A DNA stretch of 37,999 nt from an uncultured Sphingomonadales bacterium. Its GTDB lineage: Bacteria; Pseudomonadota; Alphaproteobacteria; Sphingomonadales; Sphingomonadaceae. Below the pieces are notes generated by a model. That model searched no databases. It worked only from the letters and a program-made list of their open reading frames with translations, and was not told the origin of the DNA. Location of the stretch: the NCBI GenBank assembly GCA_937870585.1, contig CALMZE010000217.1:1-37999 (forward strand). The letters run 5' to 3'. The position numbers and the translations under genes are program-made. Below are positions 17,450 to 25,549 of the stretch, piece by piece; positions within the stretch are counted from its first letter, which is position 1, and every line of letters begins with the position of its first letter.

Positions 17450-18241
17450 ATGTATGTCAATGCCAGAATGCGTGAGACACTCTCACGCTTCAATGCCGCT
17501 TCTTCAATGGAAGCGCTGCTCGCCGCCTTAGCTGATGCCGCCACGAAAATGGGCTTCCCCTATGTCGCGATGATCCAACATGGCGGCCTCCCACGCTTGG
17601 TCGAACGGGCGCTGGTTATTACCAACTATCCGGCGGAGTTCGTGCGTTTCTACACCGAGAGCCACGCGTACGTCATCGATCCAGTCTATGAGGTGAGCCA
17701 GTTGCTGGACCGCCCGTTCAGCTGGGACGAGATTCCCGGTTATGTCGATCTCACAGGCACACAATCAGCCCTGTTCGAAGAAGCGCGGCTGCATGGTCTC
17801 GTCCACGGTGTCACCGTGCCGCTCCACATACCGAGCGAATCCCATGCGTCTTGCACTTTCGCACGCGCGGAGCCGATCATGGCTTCGCCATCGCTACTGA
17901 CGACGCTCCACATCGTCGCTGCCTTCGGGTTCAAGGCGGGCCTCAGACTACATCATGCCTCGCGCGGACATGACGTACCCAGGCTCACGCGCCGCGAAGC
18001 TCAATGCACGGCATTGGTCGCCGTCGGCAAGAGCGATTGGGAGATCAGCCAGATACTCGGTCTGAGCGAGACCTCGGTGCGCTATTTCGTCTCCCACGCA
18101 AAGCAGCGTTACGGCGTCTACAAGCGCTCAGAGCTTGTCGCCAGGGCGCTCATCGACGCGCAGATCCTTCGAAACGACCAAGGGATCATTGAGGCTGGAC
18201 CCCGCCGCCCGCGCCACAGGGCGAAACGGCGCAGTCCTTGA
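17450..18241 (+). CDS. LuxR-family regulator with autoinducer-binding domain
   Basis: A 263-aa quorum-sensing-type regulator. Residues about 15-170 match the autoinducer-binding domain and residues about 176-240 the LuxR helix-turn-helix (LTRREAQCTALVAVGKSDWEISQILGLSETSVRYFVSHAKQRYGV). Compared with TraR/LuxR, the ligand-pocket residues Tyr68, Asp77-Pro78 and Trp92 are present, but the first conserved Trp is Phe64. In the DNA-binding part the conserved Glu (E183) and Gly (G193) are kept. AAGGAGG stands 6 nt before the ATG. No luxI-type synthase is in the window, so it is a LuxR solo here. It may control transfer genes or the neighbouring operons. The C-terminal tail after residue 245 is basic and poorly conserved. 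Confidence 0.88.
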   Translation: MYVNARMRETLSRFNAASSMEALLAALADAATKMGFPYVAMIQHGGLPRLVERALVITNYPAEFVRFYTESHAYVIDPVYEVSQLLDRPFSWDEIPGYVDLTGTQSALFEEARLHGLVHGVTVPLHIPSESHASCTFARAEPIMASPSLLTTLHIVAAFGFKAGLRLHHASRGHDVPRLTRREAQCTALVAVGKSDWEISQILGLSETSVRYFVSHAKQRYGVYKRSELVARALIDAQILRNDQGIIEAGPRRPRHRAKRRSP

Positions 18242-18425
18242 CAGTCCTGTCGGTGTCGCCGTGTTGCGCATCCCGTCAATTGGCCCGCGAATCGCCATGC
18301 CTAGGGCGGATAAGTGTATTGACCTACGGTCGCACGATCCAGTTTGCCGAGCTCTGATAATGCCAAGCAAGGCTTAGCCAATTTCGAAATTAATAAACTC
18401 GACAGTAGTTTCCCAATCTGTCAAA
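18242..18425. promoter_or_regulatory. AT-rich promoter region of the AbiE pair with palindromes
   Basis: This 184-bp region is markedly more AT-rich than its neighbours after about 18350. AATTTCGAAATT (18380-18391) is a perfect 12-bp palindrome. GACAG (18401-18405) and CTGTC (18418-18422) form a second inverted repeat ending 3 bp before the antitoxin ATG. AbiEi antitoxins are known to autorepress by binding inverted repeats in their own promoter, so these are good operator candidates. I cannot assign -35/-10 hexamers with confidence. Confidence 0.5.
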
Positions 18426-19220
18426 ATGCATAGCATGGCTTCGCAAACATTAGGAAAATTAAACCGGCTGCAACGGGATCTCCCAGAGAGCCTGCTGGTC
18501 GACGCGGCATGGATGGAAGCCCATGGTTACTCATCATCGCTGCGGAGCCAATATGTTCGCGCGGGATGGCTCGATAGCCCGACCCGGCGCGTCTATCGCC
18601 GCTCGCGTGGACCGCTCACCTGGGAACAGGCCGTTATCTCACTGCAATCCCTGTTGGACCTGCCTTTGACAGTTGGCGGGCGCACAGCGCTCGAACAGCA
18701 GGGCTACGCTCATTATCTCTCCATAACGGTGCGCGAAGTCCATCTCTATGGGCCAAGCCGGCCGCCGACATGGCTCGACAGCCTGCCACTCGATGTCTCG
18801 TTCCGCTGGCATAACAGCCTCCGGCTGTTTCCAGTCGACGGCGAGATTCCTCCCGAGCCTGCGCCCCGGATGTCCAGCACCGCCGGCACGACCTTGCCGA
18901 TCCGCTGTTCGAGCAAGGAACGCGCCGTTCTCGAACTGCTCGATGAGCTTCCCCATGAGAGCTTCCATCAGGTCGACATGCTGATGGAAGGAATGAGCGA
19001 CCTCAGCCCACGTCGCCTTCAGACACTTCTTGAGGCGTGCGCGAGCGTAAAAGTGAAGCGTCTCTTCCTCTTCTTCGCGGATCGCCATGGCCATGCCTGG
19101 CGTTCGAAGCTCGATGTTTCCCGCCTGGATCTCGGATCGGGCAAACGCGTCCTGGTCAAAGGAGGGAAGCTCGACCGGCGCTACAACATCACCGTGCCCT
19201 CCGACCTGGCGGGAGAATAG
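18426..19220 (+). CDS. AbiEi-type antitoxin / transcriptional regulator (type IV TA)
   Basis: A 264-aa antitoxin of the AbiEi family. The N-terminal winged helix (about residues 10-65) is visible in 'LLVDAAWMEAHGYSSSLRSQYVRAGWL' and 'TRRVYRRSRGPLTWEQAV'. The C-terminal domain contains LSPRRLQTLLEACASVKVKRLFLFFADRHGHAW and KLDRRYNITVP. AbiEi proteins neutralise the AbiEii nucleotidyltransferase toxin without direct binding and repress their own operon. The toxin gene begins 4 nt downstream. A second ATG three codons in is also possible. Such pairs act in phage defence and in stabilising mobile elements. The adjacent transfer operon suggests the second role here. Confidence 0.88.
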   Translation: MHSMASQTLGKLNRLQRDLPESLLVDAAWMEAHGYSSSLRSQYVRAGWLDSPTRRVYRRSRGPLTWEQAVISLQSLLDLPLTVGGRTALEQQGYAHYLSITVREVHLYGPSRPPTWLDSLPLDVSFRWHNSLRLFPVDGEIPPEPAPRMSSTAGTTLPIRCSSKERAVLELLDELPHESFHQVDMLMEGMSDLSPRRLQTLLEACASVKVKRLFLFFADRHGHAWRSKLDVSRLDLGSGKRVLVKGGKLDRRYNITVPSDLAGE

Positions 19221-19224
19221 CTGT

Positions 19225-20145
19225 ATGGCGTTTCTCGACGGCTACCGGAGACAGGTCGCTCTTCTTCTGCGTGTTATGCCTCACGTCGCGAAGGAGGATA
19301 TCTTCGCGCTGAAAGGCGGAACAGCGATCAATCTGTTCGTGCGTGACCTGCCGCGACTTTCGGTGGACATCGACCTCACCTATCTGCCGATCGAGGACCG
19401 CGCGACCTCGCTCGCCACGATCGATGCGGCGATGCTGCGGATCAAGGAACGCATCGAGGAAGGACTGGTCGGAGCCAGGATTCATGCGTCGCGTTCCGCT
19501 GACGAAAAAATCGTCACCAAGCTCATCGTTCGTGCGGATGATGTGCAGATCAAGATCGAGGTCACGCCAGTGTTGCGCGGGACGGTCTATGATCCCGTCG
19601 TTATGGGTGTCGTTCCCGCAGTCGAGGACGCCTTTGGTTTTGCTGAGATTCAGGTGGTGTCCTTCGCCGATCTCTATGCGGGAAAAATCGTGGCGGCGCT
19701 CGACCGGCAGCACCCTCGCGACCTCTTCGACGTCCGCGACTTGCTGGCGAACGAAGGCGTCACAGACGATTTGCGACGTGCATTTCTCGTCTACCTCGCC
19801 AGCCATAATCGCCCGATGGCCGAGGTTCTCGCTCCCGCCCGTAAACCGCTCGCCGAGGAGTTCGAGCGCGGTTTCGTCGGAATGACTCACCAGCCGATCA
19901 CTCTGGCGGAACTGGAATCAGCGCGTGAAGACATCATCGCGCGCATGGTTGCCGGGATGCCTGACACTCATCGGCAATTCCTTGTCGGCTTCAAGCGTGG
20001 TGAACCGGACTGGGCGCTTGCGGGCATTGATGAGGCGAGGCGACTGCCCGCGGTCTTGTGGAAGCAACGTAACCTGGACCGGTTGGACCCTGGCAAGAGG
20101 CAGGAGCTTGTTGCCGCGTTGGAGAAGCAATTGCTGCCGGGATAG
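19225..20145 (+). CDS. AbiEii-type nucleotidyltransferase toxin
   Basis: A 306-aa toxin of the AbiEii/DUF1814 nucleotidyltransferase family. The active-site pattern is visible: LKGGTAINLF (G31-G32) then LSVDIDLTY (S46, D48, D50), followed by K-I-E-V-T, and Y-AGKIVAALDRQHPRDLFDVRDLL, which is the conserved family block. Related toxins inactivate tRNAs or other targets by nucleotide transfer and cause reversible growth arrest. The start ATG at 19225 is 4 nt after the antitoxin stop, with GGGAGA inside the end of that gene. A longer frame from 19087 would run inside the antitoxin and was rejected. No key residue appears to be missing. Confidence 0.9.
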   Translation: MAFLDGYRRQVALLLRVMPHVAKEDIFALKGGTAINLFVRDLPRLSVDIDLTYLPIEDRATSLATIDAAMLRIKERIEEGLVGARIHASRSADEKIVTKLIVRADDVQIKIEVTPVLRGTVYDPVVMGVVPAVEDAFGFAEIQVVSFADLYAGKIVAALDRQHPRDLFDVRDLLANEGVTDDLRRAFLVYLASHNRPMAEVLAPARKPLAEEFERGFVGMTHQPITLAELESAREDIIARMVAGMPDTHRQFLVGFKRGEPDWALAGIDEARRLPAVLWKQRNLDRLDPGKRQELVAALEKQLLPG

Positions 20146-20358
20146 GTCAGGCGCCCCTCCGACGCCTGCAGGTCAGCCTGTTTGCGGCGAGCAGCGCGGA
20201 AGGGTGGTGGTTAGGTGAAGTGCGGGAGCAGCGAGGAAAGGGTGGAGGTGATGGGAGAGGGAGCCGCTCGCGTTTGGGACCAGCAGGTACATTGAAGGCT
20301 TACGGTTCGACATGGATTTTGGCGGAATGGCCGGGCAATGTCTTTCCGCTAGCGCTGC
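20146..20358. other. Intergenic, no gene seen; purine-rich stretch
   Basis: CAGGCG and CGCCTG (20148-20168) form a 6-bp stem directly after the toxin stop, a weak terminator candidate without a T-run. From about 20198 to 20268 the plus strand is strongly G/A-rich. Frames here are short and have no recognisable features. Confidence 0.35.
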
Positions 20359-20712
20359 CTATATTCTTGGTGATGCAGGCGCGCGAACATAGCGCACAGC
20401 GTGGTCGAGGCGCTCCGCCGCGTCGGCCTCGCTGATGCGGAGGCGGCGTGCGATCTGGCCAACGGTAAAGCCGTCATTGCGATGAAGGAACAAGGCCCGC
20501 ATGGTCAGGTGCGGTAGATCGGTAAAAACAGAATCCCATACCTCGCCTTCTTCCCCCATCTTGCCCGACGACCCCATGACCCTCTCAATCACATCGTGGA
20601 GATCGGCAGCAGCGGGTTCCTGCAAGGCGTATAGGATCGCCAAGGACTGCTCCATCATTTCCAGCGCTTGTTCTTTCAATTCGTCGTTGCCCGGCTCGTT
20701 ACCGCTCCCCAT
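20359..20712 (-). CDS. Small sigma-70 region 4-like protein
   Basis: A 117-aa acidic protein whose C-terminal half (about residues 62-112) looks like a sigma factor region 4 helix-turn-helix. It contains LPHLTMRALFLHRNDGFTVGQIARRLRISEADAAERLDHAVRYVR, where 'R.ALFLHR..G.TV.QIA..L.IS...AE..L..A' is the familiar pattern. There is no region 2, so it cannot act as a complete sigma factor. Family-typical options are an anti-sigma-like or accessory regulator, or a DNA-binding protein of the mobile element. Translation is strongly signalled: AAGGAGGTGAGAGC precedes the ATG, a full anti-SD match. It is a single gene that points away from the non-coding region at 20.7-21.3 kb. Confidence 0.65.
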   Translation of the reverse strand: MGSGNEPGNDELKEQALEMMEQSLAILYALQEPAAADLHDVIERVMGSSGKMGEEGEVWDSVFTDLPHLTMRALFLHRNDGFTVGQIARRLRISEADAAERLDHAVRYVRAPASPRI

Positions 20713-21097
20713 GCTCTCACCTCCTTCTTAGTTGCAGAGGAGCATGACAGAAATCGCGGGATTTTCATCAACAACAACCCCCAACTTGGATATTGTTGTG
20801 CGCTGGCTTTTTGCGCGAAGGTGCCATGCGCTATTTTATGATTTCCGAGCCGTTAGCCGGACTTCAGATTTTGAAAACATCATGACTGCCAGCCTTACAG
20901 GTCGCGCCGCCGCTCGCATCAGCGGAGGTGCCGAGAATGGGGTTGCCCGGGGATGGAGATGCTCGAGATATGGAAAATGCACGGTCTCGTGCCGACCTTG
21001 TAAGTCATATGCCCAGCAGAAGCGGCTGAGACGCAGTCCGTGTTGGACACCGCAAAAGCTGTCCCAACCGCGACATTTACCGGAACTGGCAAGAACG

Positions 21098-21169
21098 ACC
21101 GTCATGCATTGACATTGGTGACGGTTATTGCGGCGGCGCCAATACCCTCTCTCTGGAATTGACGCCGCC
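21098..21169. repeat. Two adjacent inverted repeats / hairpins
   Basis: ACCGTCA (21098-21104) and TGACGGT (21119-21125) are perfect complements with a 14-nt loop that contains CATTG twice. Directly after, GGCGGCG (21132-21138) pairs with CGCCGCC (21163-21169). The stem continues inward with CAAT/ATTG and CC/GG around a CTCTCTCT loop, giving 13 paired bases with two mismatches. No T-run follows either. Confidence 0.5.
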
Positions 21170-21280
21170 ACATCGATCCCTGTTCGCAAAGATGGGTCAA
21201 TGCCGATAGATTAGAAGCGTTGTTCCCAATCGGTTTCCAGATCGAGCCGATTCACAAATGATGGAACACCGACAGAATTC

Positions 21281-21289
21281 TGCTATAGT
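21281..21289 (+). promoter_or_regulatory. Extended -10 promoter element TGCTATAGT
   Basis: The sequence TGC-TATAGT matches the TGn-TATAAT extended -10 consensus with one change and lies 20 bp before the ATG at 21310. No good -35 hexamer is at the right distance, which is tolerated by extended -10 promoters. It would give a very short leader carrying the GTGAGGA ribosome site. Confidence 0.3.
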
Positions 21290-21309
21290 CCTCCAGTGAG
21301 GATATAGCG

Positions 21310-21768
21310 ATGAACAACGCCGCCCATATTCAAGCGCCCGAACCGGCATCGCCTCGGCTGAAACCGTCCGATTGGCTCTGGCGTCCGTGGTACGCGAAGC
21401 TGTGGTGGTCGGCAATTCCGGTCTGGTGGATTGGCATGGCTACATCGACCAGGATCGCGCCGCTTGAGGCGTTCTACGACAGTGCGGCGGCCGGTTTTCT
21501 CAACCTCCTGTTCTTTCCGATGACGGCACTCATGGTGCTTGGACTCGGCTATGTGCAGCAGTGGGTGGCCGGGTTTTCATCGACGGGCGAGGGTACGCCT
21601 GTGTCCGATGAAGCGGTGGCCAGAACCTCCAAAAGAATGTGGGAGGAACATGAGCGAGGAATGGAAGACCTTCGTGCTGGCACCGATATATTCGATCCAC
21701 GGTCGGGAGGTCTCTACATCGGCAACCCGCTGAGCCTTCAGCACCCTAGTCGGTTCTTCAAGCACTAA
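21310..21768 (+). CDS. Two-TM inner-membrane protein beside traG; entry-exclusion candidate
   Basis: A 152-aa protein not matched to a named family. The cytoplasmic-looking N-terminus carries KPSDWLWRPWYAKLWWSAIPVWWIG, aromatic-rich and running into the first membrane segment (residues about 33-48). A second segment lies near 60-82 (AGFLNLLFFPMTALMVLGLGYV). A hydrophilic tail of about 70 residues follows. The gene converges on traG with a 4-bp stop overlap. In F and SXT/R391 elements a small inner-membrane exclusion protein (TraS or Eex, about 140-150 aa) is encoded next to traG, and it recognises TraG of the donor. Size, location and topology fit that role, but sequence similarity was not recognised. 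GAGGA precedes the ATG. Confidence 0.6.
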   Translation: MNNAAHIQAPEPASPRLKPSDWLWRPWYAKLWWSAIPVWWIGMATSTRIAPLEAFYDSAAAGFLNLLFFPMTALMVLGLGYVQQWVAGFSSTGEGTPVSDEAVARTSKRMWEEHERGMEDLRAGTDIFDPRSGGLYIGNPLSLQHPSRFFKH

Positions 21769-24700
21769 CGATTCTTGAAGCTGCTGTCGCCATCGCCGGG
21801 GCTGCCATCCACGTCCGTAGAAAATCTACCGCTCTTCAGGACGGAGTTCTGTTCGACCGAAGTCAGGGGCCCGGTAATGTCGAAAGTTGCCCGGCCGGAA
21901 TCCGCATCATGGAGATATCGGTTGCGTATGCCATCCGGGCCAAGAATCCGGTCCGACAGTTCACGCGAGAAGGTCGCCGCCGGGTCGCTCGAGCGCGCGG
22001 CTTCGCGCTCGGCGGCGGCAATCGCTTCGCGCACGTCGTAGTTGACGATGTCAATCGACGACTGTGCTGTCTCGTTGCTGATTCCGACGTCACGACTTTC
22101 AAAACCAAGACTGGCGCCCACTCGACCTGAGGTCGACGTGGTCTTCTGTGGCGACTGCGCTTGGCCCGCTTGCTTGCCTTTCTCTGCAGGCTGCCCGCGA
22201 CCGCCTATCGCCTCCGATTCATCGACCCCAACCGAGCCTCCGAGTTGAGCGCCGACGCTTGTACCGATCGTGACATTATCCTGCGCGGATCGCGAGAGCC
22301 CGCGCTGCCACCCGGTCTGCGCGATGATCGCCTGCACGTCGCGCGTAAGCGTATCGGCCACCTGCGGGTTCAGACGCCAGTTGCCATGACGGTCCATCTC
22401 GAACCCGCCCTTGAGCCAGTTCTGCATCATCGCCTGGCCCTGTTCGCCGCTGCTGAGGAAATGCTCGATCGTGTCGGGCCCGGCCTGTTTCCCTGCCTCG
22501 AACCGCGTAGAGGTATCGTTGCGGGCCGATTGCTGGAACCCGACCGAGCTGGAGACGAGAAGATCGTTGTCGGCGAACGAGAACCTTGCCCGCCCGCCAT
22601 TGGCGACCGCGCCCAATTGGCTCTCGTTGATGAGCCCGCCGCGCCACATCTGCGCCGCCGTCTCCGGGGTGAGATTGAGGCTCAGATCGCCATTCTGCGC
22701 CATGGCGATCTGCCGCTTCGACATGTCGACACCATGATCGGCCAGCAGCTTCTGCATGCGCGTCAGGCGCTCATTATCGATGATCCGCGTCATCCGTTCG
22801 TTGCGAGCGCGGTCAGCGATCCCGGCCGCACCACCTTCGGCCATGTCGACCTGATTGCCGGCGCCCTGCGACAGCGTGCGGATGAAGCTGTCGAGATGTG
22901 CGGCCTGGCGCACCGACATGCCCGCGGCGGCCGCGCCTTCCGCGAACCCGGCATTGTCGGCCTGTCGCCGCTGCTCCCCGATCCGGGCGGCCGAGCGCGT
23001 ACCGTCGTGACCGACCTCACGCTGCGCGTCGAGCTTGCCCGACCGCTCCGCAAAATCGAAGCCCGCTGCCTCGCGGGTGCGGCCATAGACGCTGGCGCCC
23101 TCGCGCGCGGCCTCGACGGTCGCACCGTCGGCGGTGCCGACCTGCACGGCGGCATTGTAGGTTTCGAGCGCCCGCATGACCTGCGCCTCGTTGCGGCCGG
23201 TTGCGCGGGAGAGTTGGGAAATGGCTGTCGACCGAGCCTCTCCGGATAGCGCATTGATAAAGGCGATGCGGCGGGAGGTTTCCTGGACTGAGAGGCCGAG
23301 CATGGAGGCGGCGTTGCGCTGGCCCTCATTGCTGCCGGTCCTATGCGCCTGCTCGGTCGCGACATTGCCGCGCTCGATCCGCCTTACATTGTCGCCAGCA
23401 AAATCGCGCCGGCCTTCCATCGCGCCGACTTGAATCTGCGCGCCGGTAAGATCGTTGCGCAGCATCTGCTCCTGGTCGAAGGTATTGGCGATCAGTTTGG
23501 CGAAGGTCGGATCAGCCGACGCTTGGGCGATCACCGTCGAGGCTTTGAGCGCGGCATCCTTTTGGTCGTAGCCGTTCCTCTCAAAATGCCGCTGGGCTCC
23601 GGACAGCATCATGTCATAGGCGCGCGTATCCCCGAACGCCTTCCACTGGACCATCTTCTGCGTGAAGGCCGCGAACGAACGTTCCCCGGATTGCCCCTCG
23701 CCAAAATAGCCGGTGCCAAGGCTGCGGAGCGCATCCTTCTCGGCAAAATTATGGATCGCACTGGTCGCGGCATTGTCGCGCACGGCGCGCACGGTCGCGG
23801 GATCGGTGAGGCTGCGGCCGGTGAGGGCAGGGGAGAGCCCGCCCAGTTCGCGTGCCGCATCGAGCTTGCCCATGCCGAATGCGGCCGTCCCGCTGGCGCC
23901 GCCGCCATGTTCGCCGAGCACGCTGCTCGCGGCACCGAACGCACGGGTTGCGCCGAAGGCCGAGCGCTCCCCGAAATCCCCGAAGTTCGAAGCCGCGCCC
24001 CGCCGCGCCATGGTGCCCGCTGCTCCCGCCTGCGCCTCGAGCGCGCCGGCATAGCCTTCGCTGGTGGCAAGCGGTGCGGCGGCTGCCGTGCCCTGACCCT
24101 GCACACCGAGCGCGCCGGATGTGAACGAGGTGAACACATTACCGGAGAACCGGAAAACCGTGAAGACGAACGCCCCCGCAAGACCCGCGGACGCGGTGCG
24201 GAAACTCCCGAAGATGGCGAGCGCCTTCATCGCGGACGACGGCGCCAGCATCCAGGCATTGGCCGCGACATGGTTGGCGCGCATCTCGGCCAGCACATCG
24301 GTCGCGCGGCCGAGCGTCAGCTGATAGATCCCGGCGTCGATCACGCCCCAGAGCGCCACGAAGACGAACAGGCCGAGGGCGAAGGAAGCCACACGCAGAT
24401 TGATCGGGGTGAGGATGAACAGCAGCGCGACGGGCATCATGAAGAGCATGATCCCGAAGACCGTCGCCCGGATCGTGGGCATCCACTCGTTGGCCGTCGA
24501 CATGGTGGCCAGGCCTGACGAGACGACAGCGCGATTGGCCATGACACGCGCCGCCGTTGCAGGACTGTCCTCGAACAGCACATCGCCCACCGTGCTGCCG
24601 AGCATCACATTGGTCAGGAACTGCTGGAGCGAGAGCGGCGTATCCATCATCATCTGGCCAAGTTCGCCGATGTTGGAGCGGCAGCGCTGAAGCTGGGTCG

Positions 24701-25535
24701 CATTGCCGATGTCGTAGCCGGTGCGGGTGCAGACCTGCGCGACATAATTGTCGAACAGCGCAGGTTCGGAGAGGCGTGTCGAGATATGTTCCCACGCCTC
24801 GTTGCAGCTCACCGTCGTGCCGCCCTTGTCGGTGGACGTGAACACCGTGCTGAAGGTCGCCGGCCCCGCCATCGCGGCAAAGGCGGCAGGAAGATCGGTC
24901 GCCGTGCGGAACAGCTGATCGTCGTCGACGCCATAGGCGGGCGAGACCCGCGCGACCGGATAGCATTGCCGGACATAGTCCTTGATCGTCGCGTCAAGGA
25001 ACGTGTCGGTCATCGGGCCGCGCGGGCTCGCTGCATTGAGGAACAGGTCGAAACTGTGCCCGCCCGCCCCGAACTCAAGCTTGGCATGGGGATCGGTGGT
25101 GTTGTCGTCGATCACTTCCGCGAGCGCGCGCTCCATCATGTTGGTCATGCCCGCGACCAGCACGATGAGGTTCGGCACGTCGCCGACCGGCTGATAGGCG
25201 TTGCGGACGCGGTCGTAGACATGGACCGTGCCCGTCGTCGCGACCAGGCCGACGAACAGGCCGACGCCGATCAGCATCTGGAACCCGAAGGCGACGATGC
25301 CCATGCCTTGCCCGCGGATGCTGGCGAGCAGGACGCCGAGCGCGATGCCCACCACCGCGACGATCAGCACCAATGTCTCGTAACGCGAATCCCCGAAGAT
25401 CATCGAGACGAGGCGGAAGGCGTCCACCGTCTCCGCAAAGCCGTCATAGGTGTGGAAACTCGCATCGATCGCCAGCGCGGGACTGGCCGAGAAGAGAGCG
25501 ATCAGGACCGAGATCGCGCGAACTAAGCGGTGCAT
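21765..25535 (-). CDS. traG: Conjugal transfer mating-pair stabilisation protein TraG
   Basis: A 1256-aa TraG of the F-type system. After a signal-like N-terminus (residues 1-22), membrane helices lie at about 54-73, 79-101, 358-377, 383-403 and 440-465. A periplasmic loop with conserved cysteines (C191, C244, C269, C285) lies between the second and third. Residues 470-1256 form a long soluble Ala/Gly/Gln-rich C-terminal region with predicted helices. In F, the N-terminal part acts in pilus assembly, and the C-terminal part in mating-pair stabilisation and entry-exclusion recognition. It is the last gene of the operon, starting 14 nt after traH with GGAGGG as ribosome site. Its end overlaps the convergent 152-aa membrane protein gene. 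Confidence 0.93.
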   Translation of the reverse strand: MHRLVRAISVLIALFSASPALAIDASFHTYDGFAETVDAFRLVSMIFGDSRYETLVLIVAVVGIALGVLLASIRGQGMGIVAFGFQMLIGVGLFVGLVATTGTVHVYDRVRNAYQPVGDVPNLIVLVAGMTNMMERALAEVIDDNTTDPHAKLEFGAGGHSFDLFLNAASPRGPMTDTFLDATIKDYVRQCYPVARVSPAYGVDDDQLFRTATDLPAAFAAMAGPATFSTVFTSTDKGGTTVSCNEAWEHISTRLSEPALFDNYVAQVCTRTGYDIGNATQLQRCRSNIGELGQMMMDTPLSLQQFLTNVMLGSTVGDVLFEDSPATAARVMANRAVVSSGLATMSTANEWMPTIRATVFGIMLFMMPVALLFILTPINLRVASFALGLFVFVALWGVIDAGIYQLTLGRATDVLAEMRANHVAANAWMLAPSSAMKALAIFGSFRTASAGLAGAFVFTVFRFSGNVFTSFTSGALGVQGQGTAAAAPLATSEGYAGALEAQAGAAGTMARRGAASNFGDFGERSAFGATRAFGAASSVLGEHGGGASGTAAFGMGKLDAARELGGLSPALTGRSLTDPATVRAVRDNAATSAIHNFAEKDALRSLGTGYFGEGQSGERSFAAFTQKMVQWKAFGDTRAYDMMLSGAQRHFERNGYDQKDAALKASTVIAQASADPTFAKLIANTFDQEQMLRNDLTGAQIQVGAMEGRRDFAGDNVRRIERGNVATEQAHRTGSNEGQRNAASMLGLSVQETSRRIAFINALSGEARSTAISQLSRATGRNEAQVMRALETYNAAVQVGTADGATVEAAREGASVYGRTREAAGFDFAERSGKLDAQREVGHDGTRSAARIGEQRRQADNAGFAEGAAAAGMSVRQAAHLDSFIRTLSQGAGNQVDMAEGGAAGIADRARNERMTRIIDNERLTRMQKLLADHGVDMSKRQIAMAQNGDLSLNLTPETAAQMWRGGLINESQLGAVANGGRARFSFADNDLLVSSSVGFQQSARNDTSTRFEAGKQAGPDTIEHFLSSGEQGQAMMQNWLKGGFEMDRHGNWRLNPQVADTLTRDVQAIIAQTGWQRGLSRSAQDNVTIGTSVGAQLGGSVGVDESEAIGGRGQPAEKGKQAGQAQSPQKTTSTSGRVGASLGFESRDVGISNETAQSSIDIVNYDVREAIAAAEREAARSSDPAATFSRELSDRILGPDGIRNRYLHDADSGRATFDITGPLTSVEQNSVLKSGRFSTDVDGSPGDGDSSFKNR

Positions 25536-25549
25536 GACGCGGCCCTCCG

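Larger units (their letters stand above)
20713..21309. other. About 600 bp with no supported gene
   Basis: Several frames cross this stretch but none has domain features, sensible composition or a well-placed ribosome site. It contains the strong SD of the sigma-like gene at its left end, nested inverted repeats at 21098-21169, and a promoter-like element before the 21310 gene. It could host regulatory elements, a small RNA or part of a transfer origin; the sequence alone does not decide. Confidence 0.4.

Noticed and set aside
20744-21112. Possible plus-strand gene with AGGAG next to its ATG
   Set aside because: The SD is only 1-2 nt from the ATG, the translated sequence is Cys/Arg-rich without domains, and the frame crosses the repeat region.
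20836-21189. Minus-strand 117-codon frame in the gene-free region
   Set aside because: No ribosome site, atypical composition and no family features.
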